A stretch of 64,000 nucleotides of DNA from contig NZ_CP108462.1 of the NCBI RefSeq assembly GCF_036226365.1, positions 4,524,501-4,588,500 of the forward strand, read 5' to 3'. Every line of letters begins with the position of its first letter. Position 1 is the stretch's first letter. Below, piece after piece: positions 8,255 through 16,526 of the stretch. Below the pieces are notes generated by a model that did no database searches, was not told where the DNA came from, and saw only the letters and a program-made list of their open reading frames with translations. This stretch comes from Streptomyces sp. NBC_01262 (GTDB taxonomy: Bacteria; Actinomycetota; Actinomycetes; Streptomycetales; Streptomycetaceae). A program made the position numbers and the translations under genes.

Positions 8255-9793
8255 TCAGTGCGAACGGGAGTGCGAACGGGCCGGTTCAGCGGCGGCCGAC
8301 TCCGCCGCGGCGGCGATGTTGCGGGCCATGCCGCCGAAGACCGCGGCGTGGAAGGGTGCCACGCCCCACCAGTACGCGTGCCCGGCCAGTCCGTGTGGAT
8401 GGAACAGTGCCCGCTGCCGGTACACCGTGCGTCCCCGCGGATCCCGGTCGACGGTCATCTCCAGCCAGGCCAGGCCCGGCAGGCGCATCTCCGCGCGCAG
8501 CCGGAGCAGCCGGCCCGGCTCGATCTCCTCCACGCGCCAGAAGTCCAGGCTGTCGCCGACCCGGAGCCGGGTCGCGTCCCGGCGGCCCCTGCGCAGGCCC
8601 ACACCGCCCACCAGCGTGTCCAGCCATCCCCTCAGGGACCAGGCCAGCGGCGAGGAGTACCAGCCGTTCTCGCCGCCGATCGCCTCCACCACCCGCCACA
8701 GCGCCCCCGGCGACGCCGCGACCGTGCGCTCACGGTGATCCGTGTAGAGGCTTCCGCCCGCCCAGCCGGGGTCGGTGGGCAACGGGTCGCTGGGGGCGCG
8801 GGGAGTCGAGGCCGAGGACCATCTGGTGGCCACGTCCGCGTCCTGGACGCGCCGTAGGGCCAGCCGGATCGCCTGGTCGAGGGTGACCGGTCCCTCCGGC
8901 GGGTCCGGCACGTAACGGACGATGTCGCGCTCGGCGCAGACCACCTCGTGCTTCAGTGACTCGACCAGCGGGCGAGCGAGGGCGCCCGGCACCGGGGTGA
9001 CCAGAACCACCCAGAGGCTGGACAACCGGGGGGTGAGCAGCGGCACGGGGAGGATGACGCGTCGCGGCAGGCCGGCGACGGCGGCGTACCGCCGCATCAT
9101 GTCCTGGTACGTGACGATGTCGGGCCCGCCGATGTCGAAGGTGCGGTTGACGTCGTACGGCAGCCGCGCGCATCCCACGAGGAGGCGGAGCACGTCGCGG
9201 ACGGCGATCGGCTGGATGCGCGTGCGTACCCAGCTCGGGGTCACCATCACGGGGAGCCGCTCGGTCAGATACCGCAGCATCTCGAACGAGGCCGAACCCG
9301 ACCCGATGATCACGGCGGCCCGCAGCGCGGCGGTGGGGACCCCCGAGGCCAGGAGGATGCTGCCCACTTCGGTGCGGGACCGCAGGTGCGGGGACAGCGC
9401 GTGCTGGGGTACTCCGGAAGGGGTCAGCCCGCCCAGGTAGACGATCCGCCGGATTCCGGCGGAGCGCGCCTGCTCGCCGAAGATCCTGGCCGCGCGTCGG
9501 TCGGTCTCTTCGAAACCCCGCCCGGCGCCCAGCGCGTGCACCAGGTAGTACGCGACGTCCATCCCCTCCATCGCCGCGCGCACGGACACCTCGTCCGTCA
9601 CGTCCCCGCGCACGACCTCCGCCTGCCCGGCCCATGGATGGTCCCGCAGCCTGCCCGGCGAGCGGGCCAGACAGCGCACGGAATGCCCGGCCGCCAGCAA
9701 CTCCGGCACCAGCCTGCCGCCCAGGTAACCGGTGGCACCGGTGACCAGACAGCGCAGCGGCCGGTCGTCGTCGGTCAAGCCGGTCGCTCGCAT
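8255..9793 (-). CDS. NAD(P)-binding SDR/epimerase with C-terminal DUF2867 domain
   Basis: From the ATG at 9793 (MRATGLTDD) this gives 512 residues. The N-terminal half is an atypical short-chain dehydrogenase fold with CLVTGATGYLGGRLVPEL as the nucleotide-binding loop and HALGAGRGFEETDRRAARIF in the position of the catalytic segment. The C-terminal 150 residues (SLYTDHRERTVAASPGALW to ALFHPHGLAGHAYWW) match the DUF2867 domain usually fused to such proteins. The substrate is unknown. In Streptomyces such genes often stand beside photolyase genes in light- or stress-induced operons (established pattern, recalled); the photolyase gene follows here. The frame is open 72 codons further upstream, but similarity begins only at the chosen start. 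Confidence 0.8.
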   Translation of the reverse strand: MRATGLTDDDRPLRCLVTGATGYLGGRLVPELLAAGHSVRCLARSPGRLRDHPWAGQAEVVRGDVTDEVSVRAAMEGMDVAYYLVHALGAGRGFEETDRRAARIFGEQARSAGIRRIVYLGGLTPSGVPQHALSPHLRSRTEVGSILLASGVPTAALRAAVIIGSGSASFEMLRYLTERLPVMVTPSWVRTRIQPIAVRDVLRLLVGCARLPYDVNRTFDIGGPDIVTYQDMMRRYAAVAGLPRRVILPVPLLTPRLSSLWVVLVTPVPGALARPLVESLKHEVVCAERDIVRYVPDPPEGPVTLDQAIRLALRRVQDADVATRWSSASTPRAPSDPLPTDPGWAGGSLYTDHRERTVAASPGALWRVVEAIGGENGWYSSPLAWSLRGWLDTLVGGVGLRRGRRDATRLRVGDSLDFWRVEEIEPGRLLRLRAEMRLPGLAWLEMTVDRDPRGRTVYRQRALFHPHGLAGHAYWWGVAPFHAAVFGGMARNIAAAAESAAAEPARSHSRSH

Positions 9794-10216
9794 GCCGGCC
9801 GAGTGCGCCTTGTCAGGCGACGGCTGGAGGTCCGGGCCGCAAGAAACGTCATGGCTCTCACACCTTCCGGGGACGTGCCCCCAGGGCCCTGTCGCTGTTT
9901 CCCTGAGTCCATGCTTGGGCCCGAGGCCGAGCGCCGCAACCTCGCCGGTCCCGGGCGGAGGGTGACAGCGGACTCGGCTCACCGACCGTGTGATCGCCCG
10001 CAGGCTCACTGAGAAGTTCCTGAGAACCAGCTGTCATCCCGGTCGGACTCCCATGCCTCATCACCTCTCTTGACCTGCGATTTCGCTGTCAGACGTCGTC
10101 ATCCGGCGGCCACGGCTCATACAAAACGTAGAAGTTGTGCCTCCAACGTTGGCAGTGCGTCGCGGTACATCGGGGGCATTCGGTCCCGGCCGGCGGCACA
10201 GTGAGGAGGCCCCGTC
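9794..10216. other. Divergent intergenic region between epimerase and ferric-reductase genes
   Basis: No convincing gene is present in these 423 bases. The region must hold the promoters of both divergent units. A perfect 10-base palindrome, CCAACGTTGG, lies at 10143-10152, 65 bases before the GTG of the reductase gene, and could be an operator. GAGGAGG at about 10203 is the ribosome site for that gene. Confidence 0.4.
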
Positions 10217-11611
10217 GTGACCACCGTCGCGGACGGCCGATCGGCTTACGATCAGTCGACCGGCCACCGCCGTCCCTCTGCACCCCCGCCCGCCGTCCCG
10301 CCCGAGGCGCTGCCCGCAGCGGTACTCACGCTCATCTGGGCAGGCGCCGCCGCGGTACTGGGCCTGTGGTGGGTGAACACCTCGACGGTCTCCGGGACCG
10401 GGGCCTGGCTCACCGACGCCGGGCGGATCACGGGGCTGCTCGCCGGCTACGCCGCGCCCCTGCTGGTCCTGCTCATGGCCCGGCTGCCGTTCCTGGAACG
10501 CGGCGTCGGCGCGGACCGGCTGACCCGCTGGCACGCCATGGGCGGGCGGTACATGGTCGGCCTGGTACTGGCCCATGTCGTGCTCATCATCTGGGGTTAC
10601 GCGCTCACCGGCGGCAAGGGCCTGATGAGCGAGACGGTGGACATCGTCTTCAACTATCCGGACATGCTCAAGGCCACCTTCGGGACCCTTCTGCTGCTGG
10701 GCGTGGCCGCGGTCTCGGCCCGCGCCGCGCGCCGTCGGATGCGCTACGAGACCTGGTACTACCTGCACCTGGCCACCTATCTGTCGGTCGCCCTGGGATT
10801 CGCCCACCAGCTGTCCAACGGCGCCGACCTCGTCTCCCAGCCGCTGGCCCGCGTCGCCTGGTACGGCCTGTACCTGGGAACGTTCGCAGCGATCGGCTGG
10901 TACCGGCTGTTCGTGCCGTTCCTCGCCGACCGGCGCCACCGGCTGACGGTGGCCGAGGTTCGGCCCGAGGGGCCCGGGACGGTCTCGGTGATCCTCACCG
11001 GGCGGCGGCTGGACAAGCTCAAGGCCGAGTCGGGCCAGTTCTTCCGGCTGCAGTTCCTGACCCCCGGGCTGCGCTGGGCCTCCAACCCGTACTCGCTGTC
11101 CGCCCCCGTGACCTCGCGCTACATGCGCTTCACCGTCAAGGACCTGGGCGGGCACAGCGCGGCGGTGGCGCGGCTGCGGCCGGGCACCCGGGTGCGCGCC
11201 GAGGGCCCGTACGGAGCCTTCACCGCCGCACGCCGCCGGTCGCGCAAGGTCCTGCTGCTGGGAGCCGGCGTCGGCATCACCCCTCTGCGCGCGCTGTTCG
11301 AGACGCTGCCGGCCTCCCCGGGGGACCTGACGCTGGTGTACCGGGCGAGCCGGCCCGAGGACCTGCTCTTCCGCTCCGAGCTGGAGGCCATCGCCACCGC
11401 CCGCGGCGCCCGGATCCACTACGTGATCGGAGCCCGCCGCGACGTGGGCGAGCCGCTCACCTCGGACAACCTGAAGCGATACGTGCCCGACCTCGCCCAG
11501 CACGACGTCTTCCTGTGCGGCCCGGATGCGATGACCGCAAGCGCGGTGAGCGCCCTGCGCGCGGCCGGGGTGCCCCGCCGCCGCATTCACCACGAGTCCT
11601 TCACCTTCTGA
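10217..11611 (+). CDS. Ferric-reductase-like transmembrane flavocytochrome
   Basis: The 464-residue protein has an N-terminal membrane part of about six helices (for example TLIWAGAAAVLGLWW and LLAGYAAPLLVLLM). Histidines in RWHAMGGRYMVGLVLAHVV and YYLHLATYLSVALGFAHQ are suited to bind haem. A ferredoxin-NADP-reductase-like half follows, with the FAD loop ASNPYSLSAP, the nucleotide loop GAGVGITPLRALF and the closing LCGPDAM. By family it moves electrons from NAD(P)H through FAD and haem across the membrane. The next two genes encode an extracytoplasmic FMN-binding protein and the enzyme that attaches the FMN, so the likely route is NAD(P)H to membrane to a flavinylated acceptor outside. The GTG start has a GAGGAGG ribosome site. 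Confidence 0.85.
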   Translation: MTTVADGRSAYDQSTGHRRPSAPPPAVPPEALPAAVLTLIWAGAAAVLGLWWVNTSTVSGTGAWLTDAGRITGLLAGYAAPLLVLLMARLPFLERGVGADRLTRWHAMGGRYMVGLVLAHVVLIIWGYALTGGKGLMSETVDIVFNYPDMLKATFGTLLLLGVAAVSARAARRRMRYETWYYLHLATYLSVALGFAHQLSNGADLVSQPLARVAWYGLYLGTFAAIGWYRLFVPFLADRRHRLTVAEVRPEGPGTVSVILTGRRLDKLKAESGQFFRLQFLTPGLRWASNPYSLSAPVTSRYMRFTVKDLGGHSAAVARLRPGTRVRAEGPYGAFTAARRRSRKVLLLGAGVGITPLRALFETLPASPGDLTLVYRASRPEDLLFRSELEAIATARGARIHYVIGARRDVGEPLTSDNLKRYVPDLAQHDVFLCGPDAMTASAVSALRAAGVPRRRIHHESFTF

Positions 11612-11635
11612 TACCGAACGCTCCAGGAGCTTCTT

Positions 11636-12130
11636 GTGCGTCGAATCATCATCAGCAGTGCCGCCACCATCTCCGGCGTCGTCCTGCTGCTCTCCCTCAA
11701 ACCACACTCCACCGCCACCACCTCCAGTGCGTCGATCTCCACCGGCTCCTCCCAGAGCAGCAGCTCGACCACCGGCGGCACGAGTGCGAGTCCCAGCCCC
11801 AGTGCGAGCTCGTCGAGTTCCTCGACGAGCTCCGGCAGCGGCTCCTCCACCTCCACCCAGACCTTCACCGGTACGGCGGCGCAGACCCGCTTCGGCCCCG
11901 TCCAGGTGAAGATCACCGTCAAGAACAAGAAGATCACCAACATCGAGGTGGTGGAGTACCCCAGCGACAACCCGAAGGACCAGGAGATCAACAACTACGC
12001 CCTGCCGGTCCTCAACCAGGAGGCGATCAGCGCCCAAAGCGCCCAGATCGACTCCGTATCCGGTGCCACCTTCACCAGTGACGGCTACGTGAGCTCGCTG
12101 CAGAGCGCGATCGACCAGGCGGGGCTGTGA
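11636..12130 (+). CDS. Exported FMN-binding domain protein (flavinylated)
   Basis: The 164-residue protein has an N-terminal hydrophobic signal or anchor (IIISSAATISGVVLLLSL), a low-complexity Ser/Thr linker of about 50 residues, and a C-terminal FMN_bind domain ending SVSGATFTSDGYVSSLQ. The SGAT threonine (about residue 145) is where ApbE-type transferases attach FMN. The protein probably sits outside the membrane as a one-domain electron carrier. Start: GTG with CAGGAG upstream, 24 bases after the reductase stop. Its stop overlaps the GTG of the ApbE gene (GTGA), showing tight coupling. The serine linker suggests a tether through the cell wall. Confidence 0.85.
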   Translation: MRRIIISSAATISGVVLLLSLKPHSTATTSSASISTGSSQSSSSTTGGTSASPSPSASSSSSSTSSGSGSSTSTQTFTGTAAQTRFGPVQVKITVKNKKITNIEVVEYPSDNPKDQEINNYALPVLNQEAISAQSAQIDSVSGATFTSDGYVSSLQSAIDQAGL

Positions 12131-12975
12131 CCGGCACACCGCTGCGGCACGTGGAACACGTGATGGGCACCGTGTTCTCCTTCGACATCCGTGACGCCGG
12201 ATCAGGAGCGCGAAGAGACGCCGTCCAGGGCGCGCTGCGACGCGCCGTGGACCGCCTTCACCGCATCGACGAGCTGTTCTCCCCCTACCGCGAAGACAGC
12301 CAGATCAGCCGGCTCGACCGCGGCGAACTCGCGCTCGACGCCTGCGCCCCGGAGGTCGACCGCGTACTGCGGGCCTGCGCGGAGGCCGCACGAGAGACCG
12401 GAGGCTGGTTCAGCGACCGGCCCGCAGGACGCCTCGACCCTTGCGGTTACGTCAAGGGCTGGTCCGTCGAGGAGGCCTCCCGCCTGCTGCGGGAAGCCGA
12501 CTCGGTGCGCCACAGCATCTCCGGCGGCGGCGACGTCCAGACGGTGGGCGGGCCCGCTCCGGAGCAGCCCTGGCGGATCGGCATCGCCCACCCCCTGCAG
12601 CCGGGCATGCTCACGGCGGTGGTCGCCGGCCAGGACATCGCGGTGGCCACGTCCGGGACCGCGGAGCGCGGCGCCCACATCCTCGACCCGCACACCGGCC
12701 GCCCGGCGACCGCTCTGGCGTCGCTGACCGTGGTCGGCGCCGGCATCACCCGGGCCGACGTCTGGGCCACCGCCGGCTTCGCCATGGGTCCGGACTGCCT
12801 GACCCGTATCGAGGCTGTCGACGGACTGGACGCTCTGGCCGTCCTGCCCGACGGGAGCCGACGCTGGACCTCCGGCTTCCCCGCCTACGCGGCCCCGGCC
12901 CGTCCCACCCCCGACCCCGCAGACTGGCGCAGCGCGCTCCCGGCCCTCAGCGCACCCGGCAGGCCGACGCCCTGA
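12127..12975 (+). CDS. apbE: FAD:protein FMN transferase
   Basis: The 282-residue protein has the ApbE pattern: HVMGTVFSFDIRD at the start, a central GYVKGWSVEEASRLL block, SGGGDVQTVG for FAD binding, ATSGTAERGAHILDP and the Mg-binding segment TRADVWATAGFAMG. ApbE transfers FMN from FAD to a Thr or Ser of target proteins outside the cytoplasm. The upstream FMN_bind protein with its SGAT motif is the obvious substrate. I see no lipobox or clear signal peptide, so export is uncertain. The GTG start overlaps the preceding stop. Confidence 0.85.
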   Translation: MTGTPLRHVEHVMGTVFSFDIRDAGSGARRDAVQGALRRAVDRLHRIDELFSPYREDSQISRLDRGELALDACAPEVDRVLRACAEAARETGGWFSDRPAGRLDPCGYVKGWSVEEASRLLREADSVRHSISGGGDVQTVGGPAPEQPWRIGIAHPLQPGMLTAVVAGQDIAVATSGTAERGAHILDPHTGRPATALASLTVVGAGITRADVWATAGFAMGPDCLTRIEAVDGLDALAVLPDGSRRWTSGFPAYAAPARPTPDPADWRSALPALSAPGRPTP

Positions 12976-12998
12976 GCGTGCTGTCCCACTTCGGTGTC

Positions 12999-13028
12999 GC
13001 TTCGGGTCAGGCCGCTTTGGGTCAGGCC
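12999..13028. repeat. 15-base tandem repeat between convergent genes
   Basis: GCTTCGGGTCAGGCC is followed by GCTTTGGGTCAGGCC and a third partial copy. It straddles the 3' end of the DUF2252 gene and may have shifted that protein's C-terminus by slippage. Confidence 0.65.
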
Positions 13029-14440
13029 GCTTCGGCCGGGACCCGGCCCGCTTGGATGGCGTCGACCAAGGCCTGGTGGTCCTTCTCGTTCTGGTCGGCG
13101 TACAACTCGGCGAAGGTCGCCAGCGCGCGGTCGAAGACGTCGCCGCCGCCCAGGTACGCGGCGATGGCGATCCGGTCGCCGGACCTGGCATGGGCGCGGG
13201 CCAGCGTGGCGCCGCACAGCCGGCCGAACAGGGCCATCCGCTTCGGCGACATGTGCTCGGCCACGGCGATGCCCTTCCAGTCCCGCAGCTGGCGTATGTA
13301 GAAGTCCCGGCGCTTGCCGTCGATGCCCTGGACGCGTTCCCATCCCAGGAAGATGTCGCTGGTGGCCTGCATGAGCCGCTGCCCGGCGACGACGCGCTCG
13401 CCCTGCGTGCGATATTCGCTGCCGCCGACGTAAGGCGCCAGAACCGACTCGTCGGCCTCCTTGGCCTGGAGGAACAGCGGGTCCTGGTCGTCCTTGCCGA
13501 GCATCAGGATGATCCAGCAGCGGGTTCCCACGCTGCCCACACCGACGACTTTGCGGGCGATATCGGCGAGGCGGTAGCTCTCCAGCAGGAACCGGCGGTC
13601 CGACTGCAGGGTCCGGCCGTAATGCTCGATCAGCCGGCTGATCTCCTTCTCCAGGGCGCCGCGTTCGGCGTCCGGCAACAGATCCTGGAGCCGCACCAGC
13701 AGCGGTGGATCGGGAGTGATCAGACGCTTTCCGTCGAGGACGTGCGTGAGCTTGTCGAAGACCTGCACCGTGTCATGTGCACGGGCCTTCTCCCGGGTTT
13801 CCTCCCAGCGATCGCGCTGCCCGCCGCTCAGCACCGGGGCGAACTGCTGCGCCAGTTCGTCGGCGTCGAAGCGGGTGTACCAGACGTCGAGATTGCCGAT
13901 CCCGGCGAAGGCCCGCATCCGCTCGCGGTAGGACCCCACGGCTGCGCGCACAACCGACGCCCGCTCCTTGGAGCTGAAGCCGTTCGCGCGGCCCGCGATG
14001 ACGAAGCTGGCGGACAGCCGCTTCACGTCCCACTCCCACGGTCCGGGCAGGGTCTCGTCGAAGTCGTTGATGTCGAACATCAGACGGCGTTCCGGGGAGG
14101 CCAGCAACCGGAAGTTCAGCATGTGCGCGTCGCCGCAGCACTGCACCCTGATCCCGCTGCGCGGCGTCTCCGCGAGGTCCGAGGCCATGATGGCGGCGGC
14201 CCCCCGGTAGAAGCGGAACGGCGCCTCGCTCATCCTGCTGTAGCGGATCGGTACGAGTTCGGGCACCCGCGTCGCGGACTGCTTCTCGATGATCTCCACC
14301 GGGTCCGGGCGCTTGGGCGGGGGCCGGAACTCGGCATGACTGGAACGGGGTGCGTCGGAGCGTGCGGCCTTGCCGCGGGCGACCCGCTCCTGCGGGGTGA
14401 GGTTCCGTGTCTCGCCGCCGGCGAGATGGTTTTCGGTCAT
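13022..14440 (-). CDS. DUF2252 family protein
   Basis: The 472-residue protein has the hallmarks of DUF2252: FRFYRGAAAIMASDL, then VQCCGDAHMLNFRLLASPE and DINDFDETLPGPWEWDVKRL, with KVVGVGSVGTRCWIILM in the centre. The fold is related to protein and aminoglycoside kinases; GDAHMxNF resembles the HGDxxxxN catalytic motif. Its substrate is unknown. It converges with the ApbE gene and is followed downstream by tandem repeats. The membrane-protein gene 14504-14932 lies 63 bp upstream on the same strand and may share a transcript. Confidence 0.8.
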   Translation of the reverse strand: MTENHLAGGETRNLTPQERVARGKAARSDAPRSSHAEFRPPPKRPDPVEIIEKQSATRVPELVPIRYSRMSEAPFRFYRGAAAIMASDLAETPRSGIRVQCCGDAHMLNFRLLASPERRLMFDINDFDETLPGPWEWDVKRLSASFVIAGRANGFSSKERASVVRAAVGSYRERMRAFAGIGNLDVWYTRFDADELAQQFAPVLSGGQRDRWEETREKARAHDTVQVFDKLTHVLDGKRLITPDPPLLVRLQDLLPDAERGALEKEISRLIEHYGRTLQSDRRFLLESYRLADIARKVVGVGSVGTRCWIILMLGKDDQDPLFLQAKEADESVLAPYVGGSEYRTQGERVVAGQRLMQATSDIFLGWERVQGIDGKRRDFYIRQLRDWKGIAVAEHMSPKRMALFGRLCGATLARAHARSGDRIAIAAYLGGGDVFDRALATFAELYADQNEKDHQALVDAIQAGRVPAEAA

Positions 14441-14503
14441 TGCAGACGCTCCACGATGTGGTTGCCGACGCGCAGGGCGTCGGCGCCGTCAGCGGATCGG
14501 AGG

Positions 14504-14932
14504 CTAGCCCGCTGTCTCCTTGTAAGGGTCGGCACACAGGGCCCAGATGATGATGCCGTCCAGGACGATCAGCGTGCCGGCCCAGAAGGGGTACCAGGGC
14601 AGCCAAGCGAAGTTGGCGATCATCGAGAGGCCGGCCAGCGAGATGCCGATGATGCGTGCCCAAAGAGCCCCGCTGAACACGGCGATGCCCGCCAGCGCGA
14701 CCAGAATGCCGAGGATGAGGTGCATCCAGCCCCAGCCGGTCATGCTCCATTGGAAGGTGTAGTTGCTGGTCGTGACGAACACGTCGTCCTTGGCGATGCC
14801 GGCTATTCCTTCGAGTATCGCCATGGCACCGCCGAAGATCATCAGGATCGCGGCGAATGCTGTCCAGCCGGTGACCGCCATGTGGTCGCGCGTGACGGTC
14901 CGCTGCTGAATCCCTGTGCTGTGCGTGGCCAT
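14504..14932 (-). CDS. Four-helix membrane protein, DUF7144-like
   Basis: The 142-residue protein has four hydrophobic segments: GWTAFAAILMIFGGAMAILE, GWMHLILGILVALAGIAVFSG, IIGISLAGLSMIANFAWLP and GTLIVLDGIIIWALC. This spacing and the WG-x-MHLILG motif are typical of a common actinobacterial integral membrane family (DUF7144, assignment from memory). Function is unknown. Family members often occur in stress-related neighbourhoods like this one. It starts with ATG and lies upstream of the DUF2252 gene. Confidence 0.75.
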   Translation of the reverse strand: MATHSTGIQQRTVTRDHMAVTGWTAFAAILMIFGGAMAILEGIAGIAKDDVFVTTSNYTFQWSMTGWGWMHLILGILVALAGIAVFSGALWARIIGISLAGLSMIANFAWLPWYPFWAGTLIVLDGIIIWALCADPYKETAG

Positions 14933-15139
14933 TTCGAGCTCCTCTGGCTAGCCTCATCGCAGAATGGGCACGGTCGGCGACTCACACGTCTTCAGCCTGC
15001 CACGATATTCATACATCCGCAGATCGGTGGGATGCGAATACGGCATTATCGAGCCCGAGAGTGGGCATAGCCAGGCCAGGTCGCATTTATTCGCCGCCCT
15101 GGCTCCCGGCACGGCGATCGGTCTCCGCGTCCGGTTGCC

Positions 15140-15499
15140 TCAGTCGCCGGCCTCGAGGAGCCAACGCAGCTCGACTTCAAGCCATTGGCTTTCCTGTCGC
15201 CACGTGTCCAAAGTGGTCACCAGTTGGTGGCTCAAGGCGCGGGCCGTCAGTGACTGCCATCGGCAGCGACCGAGGAATTCGAGGAGGACTTCGATCCGCT
15301 CGTCATGCCGGGGCACGGGAAGCGCATCGGTCCCCGCATGGCCGTCGATGGCGGCGAGCGCCCGCCGGCTGATCATTTCCGGGGTGAGCCTGCGCCACGC
15401 ATACGGTGTCAGCGCATCCATGACCGCGCGCACGCGCACATCCTCCAAGGAGGCCTGCGGCACCATACGAATGGCCTCCTCGGACATCGTGAACGCCAC
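15140..15499 (-). CDS. Hypothetical protein, 119 residues
   Basis: The reading frame begins with GTG at 15499 (or ATG at 15487, MSEEAIRM) and encodes a soluble, probably helical protein rich in Leu, Arg and Trp, for example WRQESQWLEVELRWLLEAGD at its end. I recognise no family. It lies between the SRPBCC gene and the membrane-protein gene, all on the minus strand. A clear ribosome site is not visible. The amino-acid composition looks like real protein rather than antisense, but the call is moderate. Confidence 0.5.
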   Translation of the reverse strand: MAFTMSEEAIRMVPQASLEDVRVRAVMDALTPYAWRRLTPEMISRRALAAIDGHAGTDALPVPRHDERIEVLLEFLGRCRWQSLTARALSHQLVTTLDTWRQESQWLEVELRWLLEAGD

Positions 15500-15584
15500 C
15501 CGCCGTGGCGTGTGCCATATCGTACGTCGGCGACCTTACCGGGCAATGTGGTTCCGACCACAGACCTGGACGCCAGGGTGCCCG

Positions 15585-16094
15585 TCAGGCTTCGGAGGTG
15601 GGGCCCCAGCTCCCCGCATGGGCTCGGACGACGCGCATGACGTGCTGTTTCATGAGATTGATGACCGGGCTGCCTGCCCACAGCAATGGGTTGGCCGGCA
15701 TGACGGGCTCGATGGCCAGGGTCCATGTGAGGCGCGAGCCGCCAGGGATGGGTTCGACGATCCAGTCCTCCGCCACACGGCGCAGACCGGGAAGGGACGC
15801 CTCGACGACGCTGTACGTACAACGCTTTCCGTCATCCCAGCGGAAGAACCGCTCACGGGCGGTGAGTACTCTCAGCAGCGTGACGTCACGTACCGTGCCG
15901 GTTCTGAACGGCGGCGGCGAATCCCACCTGAGGCCCGTGAACACCAGCGTCCAGTGAACCAGCGCGTCACCGGTGACAACTGCCCAGAGGCGCTCGGCAG
16001 GGGCCGCGGTCTCGACCGAGTGCACATAGCGGAAGGGCGCGGACCTCAGAAATGCGTCTCCGCTTTCAGTGAGCGGATACCAATGACCGAACAT
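15585..16094 (-). CDS. SRPBCC (polyketide cyclase/START-like) protein
   Basis: From the ATG at 16094 (MFGHWYPLTES) this gives 169 residues of START-like fold. HSVETAAPAERLWAVVTGD corresponds to the first strand and helix, RLTWTLAIEPVMPANPLLW to the late strands, and the C-terminal helix is INLMKQHVMRVV. Such proteins bind hydrophobic ligands; the ligand here cannot be predicted. The frame is open 51 codons upstream, but that part is Arg-rich and unlike the family. Confidence 0.65.
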   Translation of the reverse strand: MFGHWYPLTESGDAFLRSAPFRYVHSVETAAPAERLWAVVTGDALVHWTLVFTGLRWDSPPPFRTGTVRDVTLLRVLTARERFFRWDDGKRCTYSVVEASLPGLRRVAEDWIVEPIPGGSRLTWTLAIEPVMPANPLLWAGSPVINLMKQHVMRVVRAHAGSWGPTSEA

Positions 16095-16526
16095 GGGAAT
16101 CAGTCTCCACCCAGTTGACTCAGAATTAGATGGACCGGTAAACGCCGCGCGGGTGCCGCCGTTGCAGCGGTGATGGACCAGAATTATACCTGTGCCGACA
16201 ACTTGCCACGGGCGCCGGATTTGCACATCTGCGCACCGGGCAAGCACCGCTTGCCCCAGTGGCGACCCATCTGCCGAAGGTCTAGCATGAATAATGCGCG
16301 ATTGCGCAGGAGGGCAGCTGCCAATACGTCGAGTCGATCATCGACTGGGACCGCAGCGCTTAATGTATTGTTCCTCATCTCCCTGTGCTGCGCCACCCGA
16401 GGTGAGCGCGAGGTTCAGGCACCGCGAGGTTTATTCGGTCACGCGCATTTTGCGTAGCGGCGTACGGTCCGTGAATTCTCCGCTATCCGATTGCCAAGGC
16501 CCGAACCACATCAGGAGGACAGCGCG
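16095..16526. other. Intergenic region upstream of the sulfatase gene
   Basis: These 432 bases hold no gene I can support on either strand. The region is less GC-rich than its surroundings and separates the SRPBCC gene from the divergent sulfatase gene, so it should hold both promoters. AGGAGG near 16513 is the sulfatase ribosome site. Confidence 0.4.

Noticed and set aside
10061..12139. A 692-codon open frame on the minus strand
   Set aside because: It is antisense to three well-recognised genes; its composition (Arg/Gly/Gln/Ala) is that of a GC-rich shadow frame.
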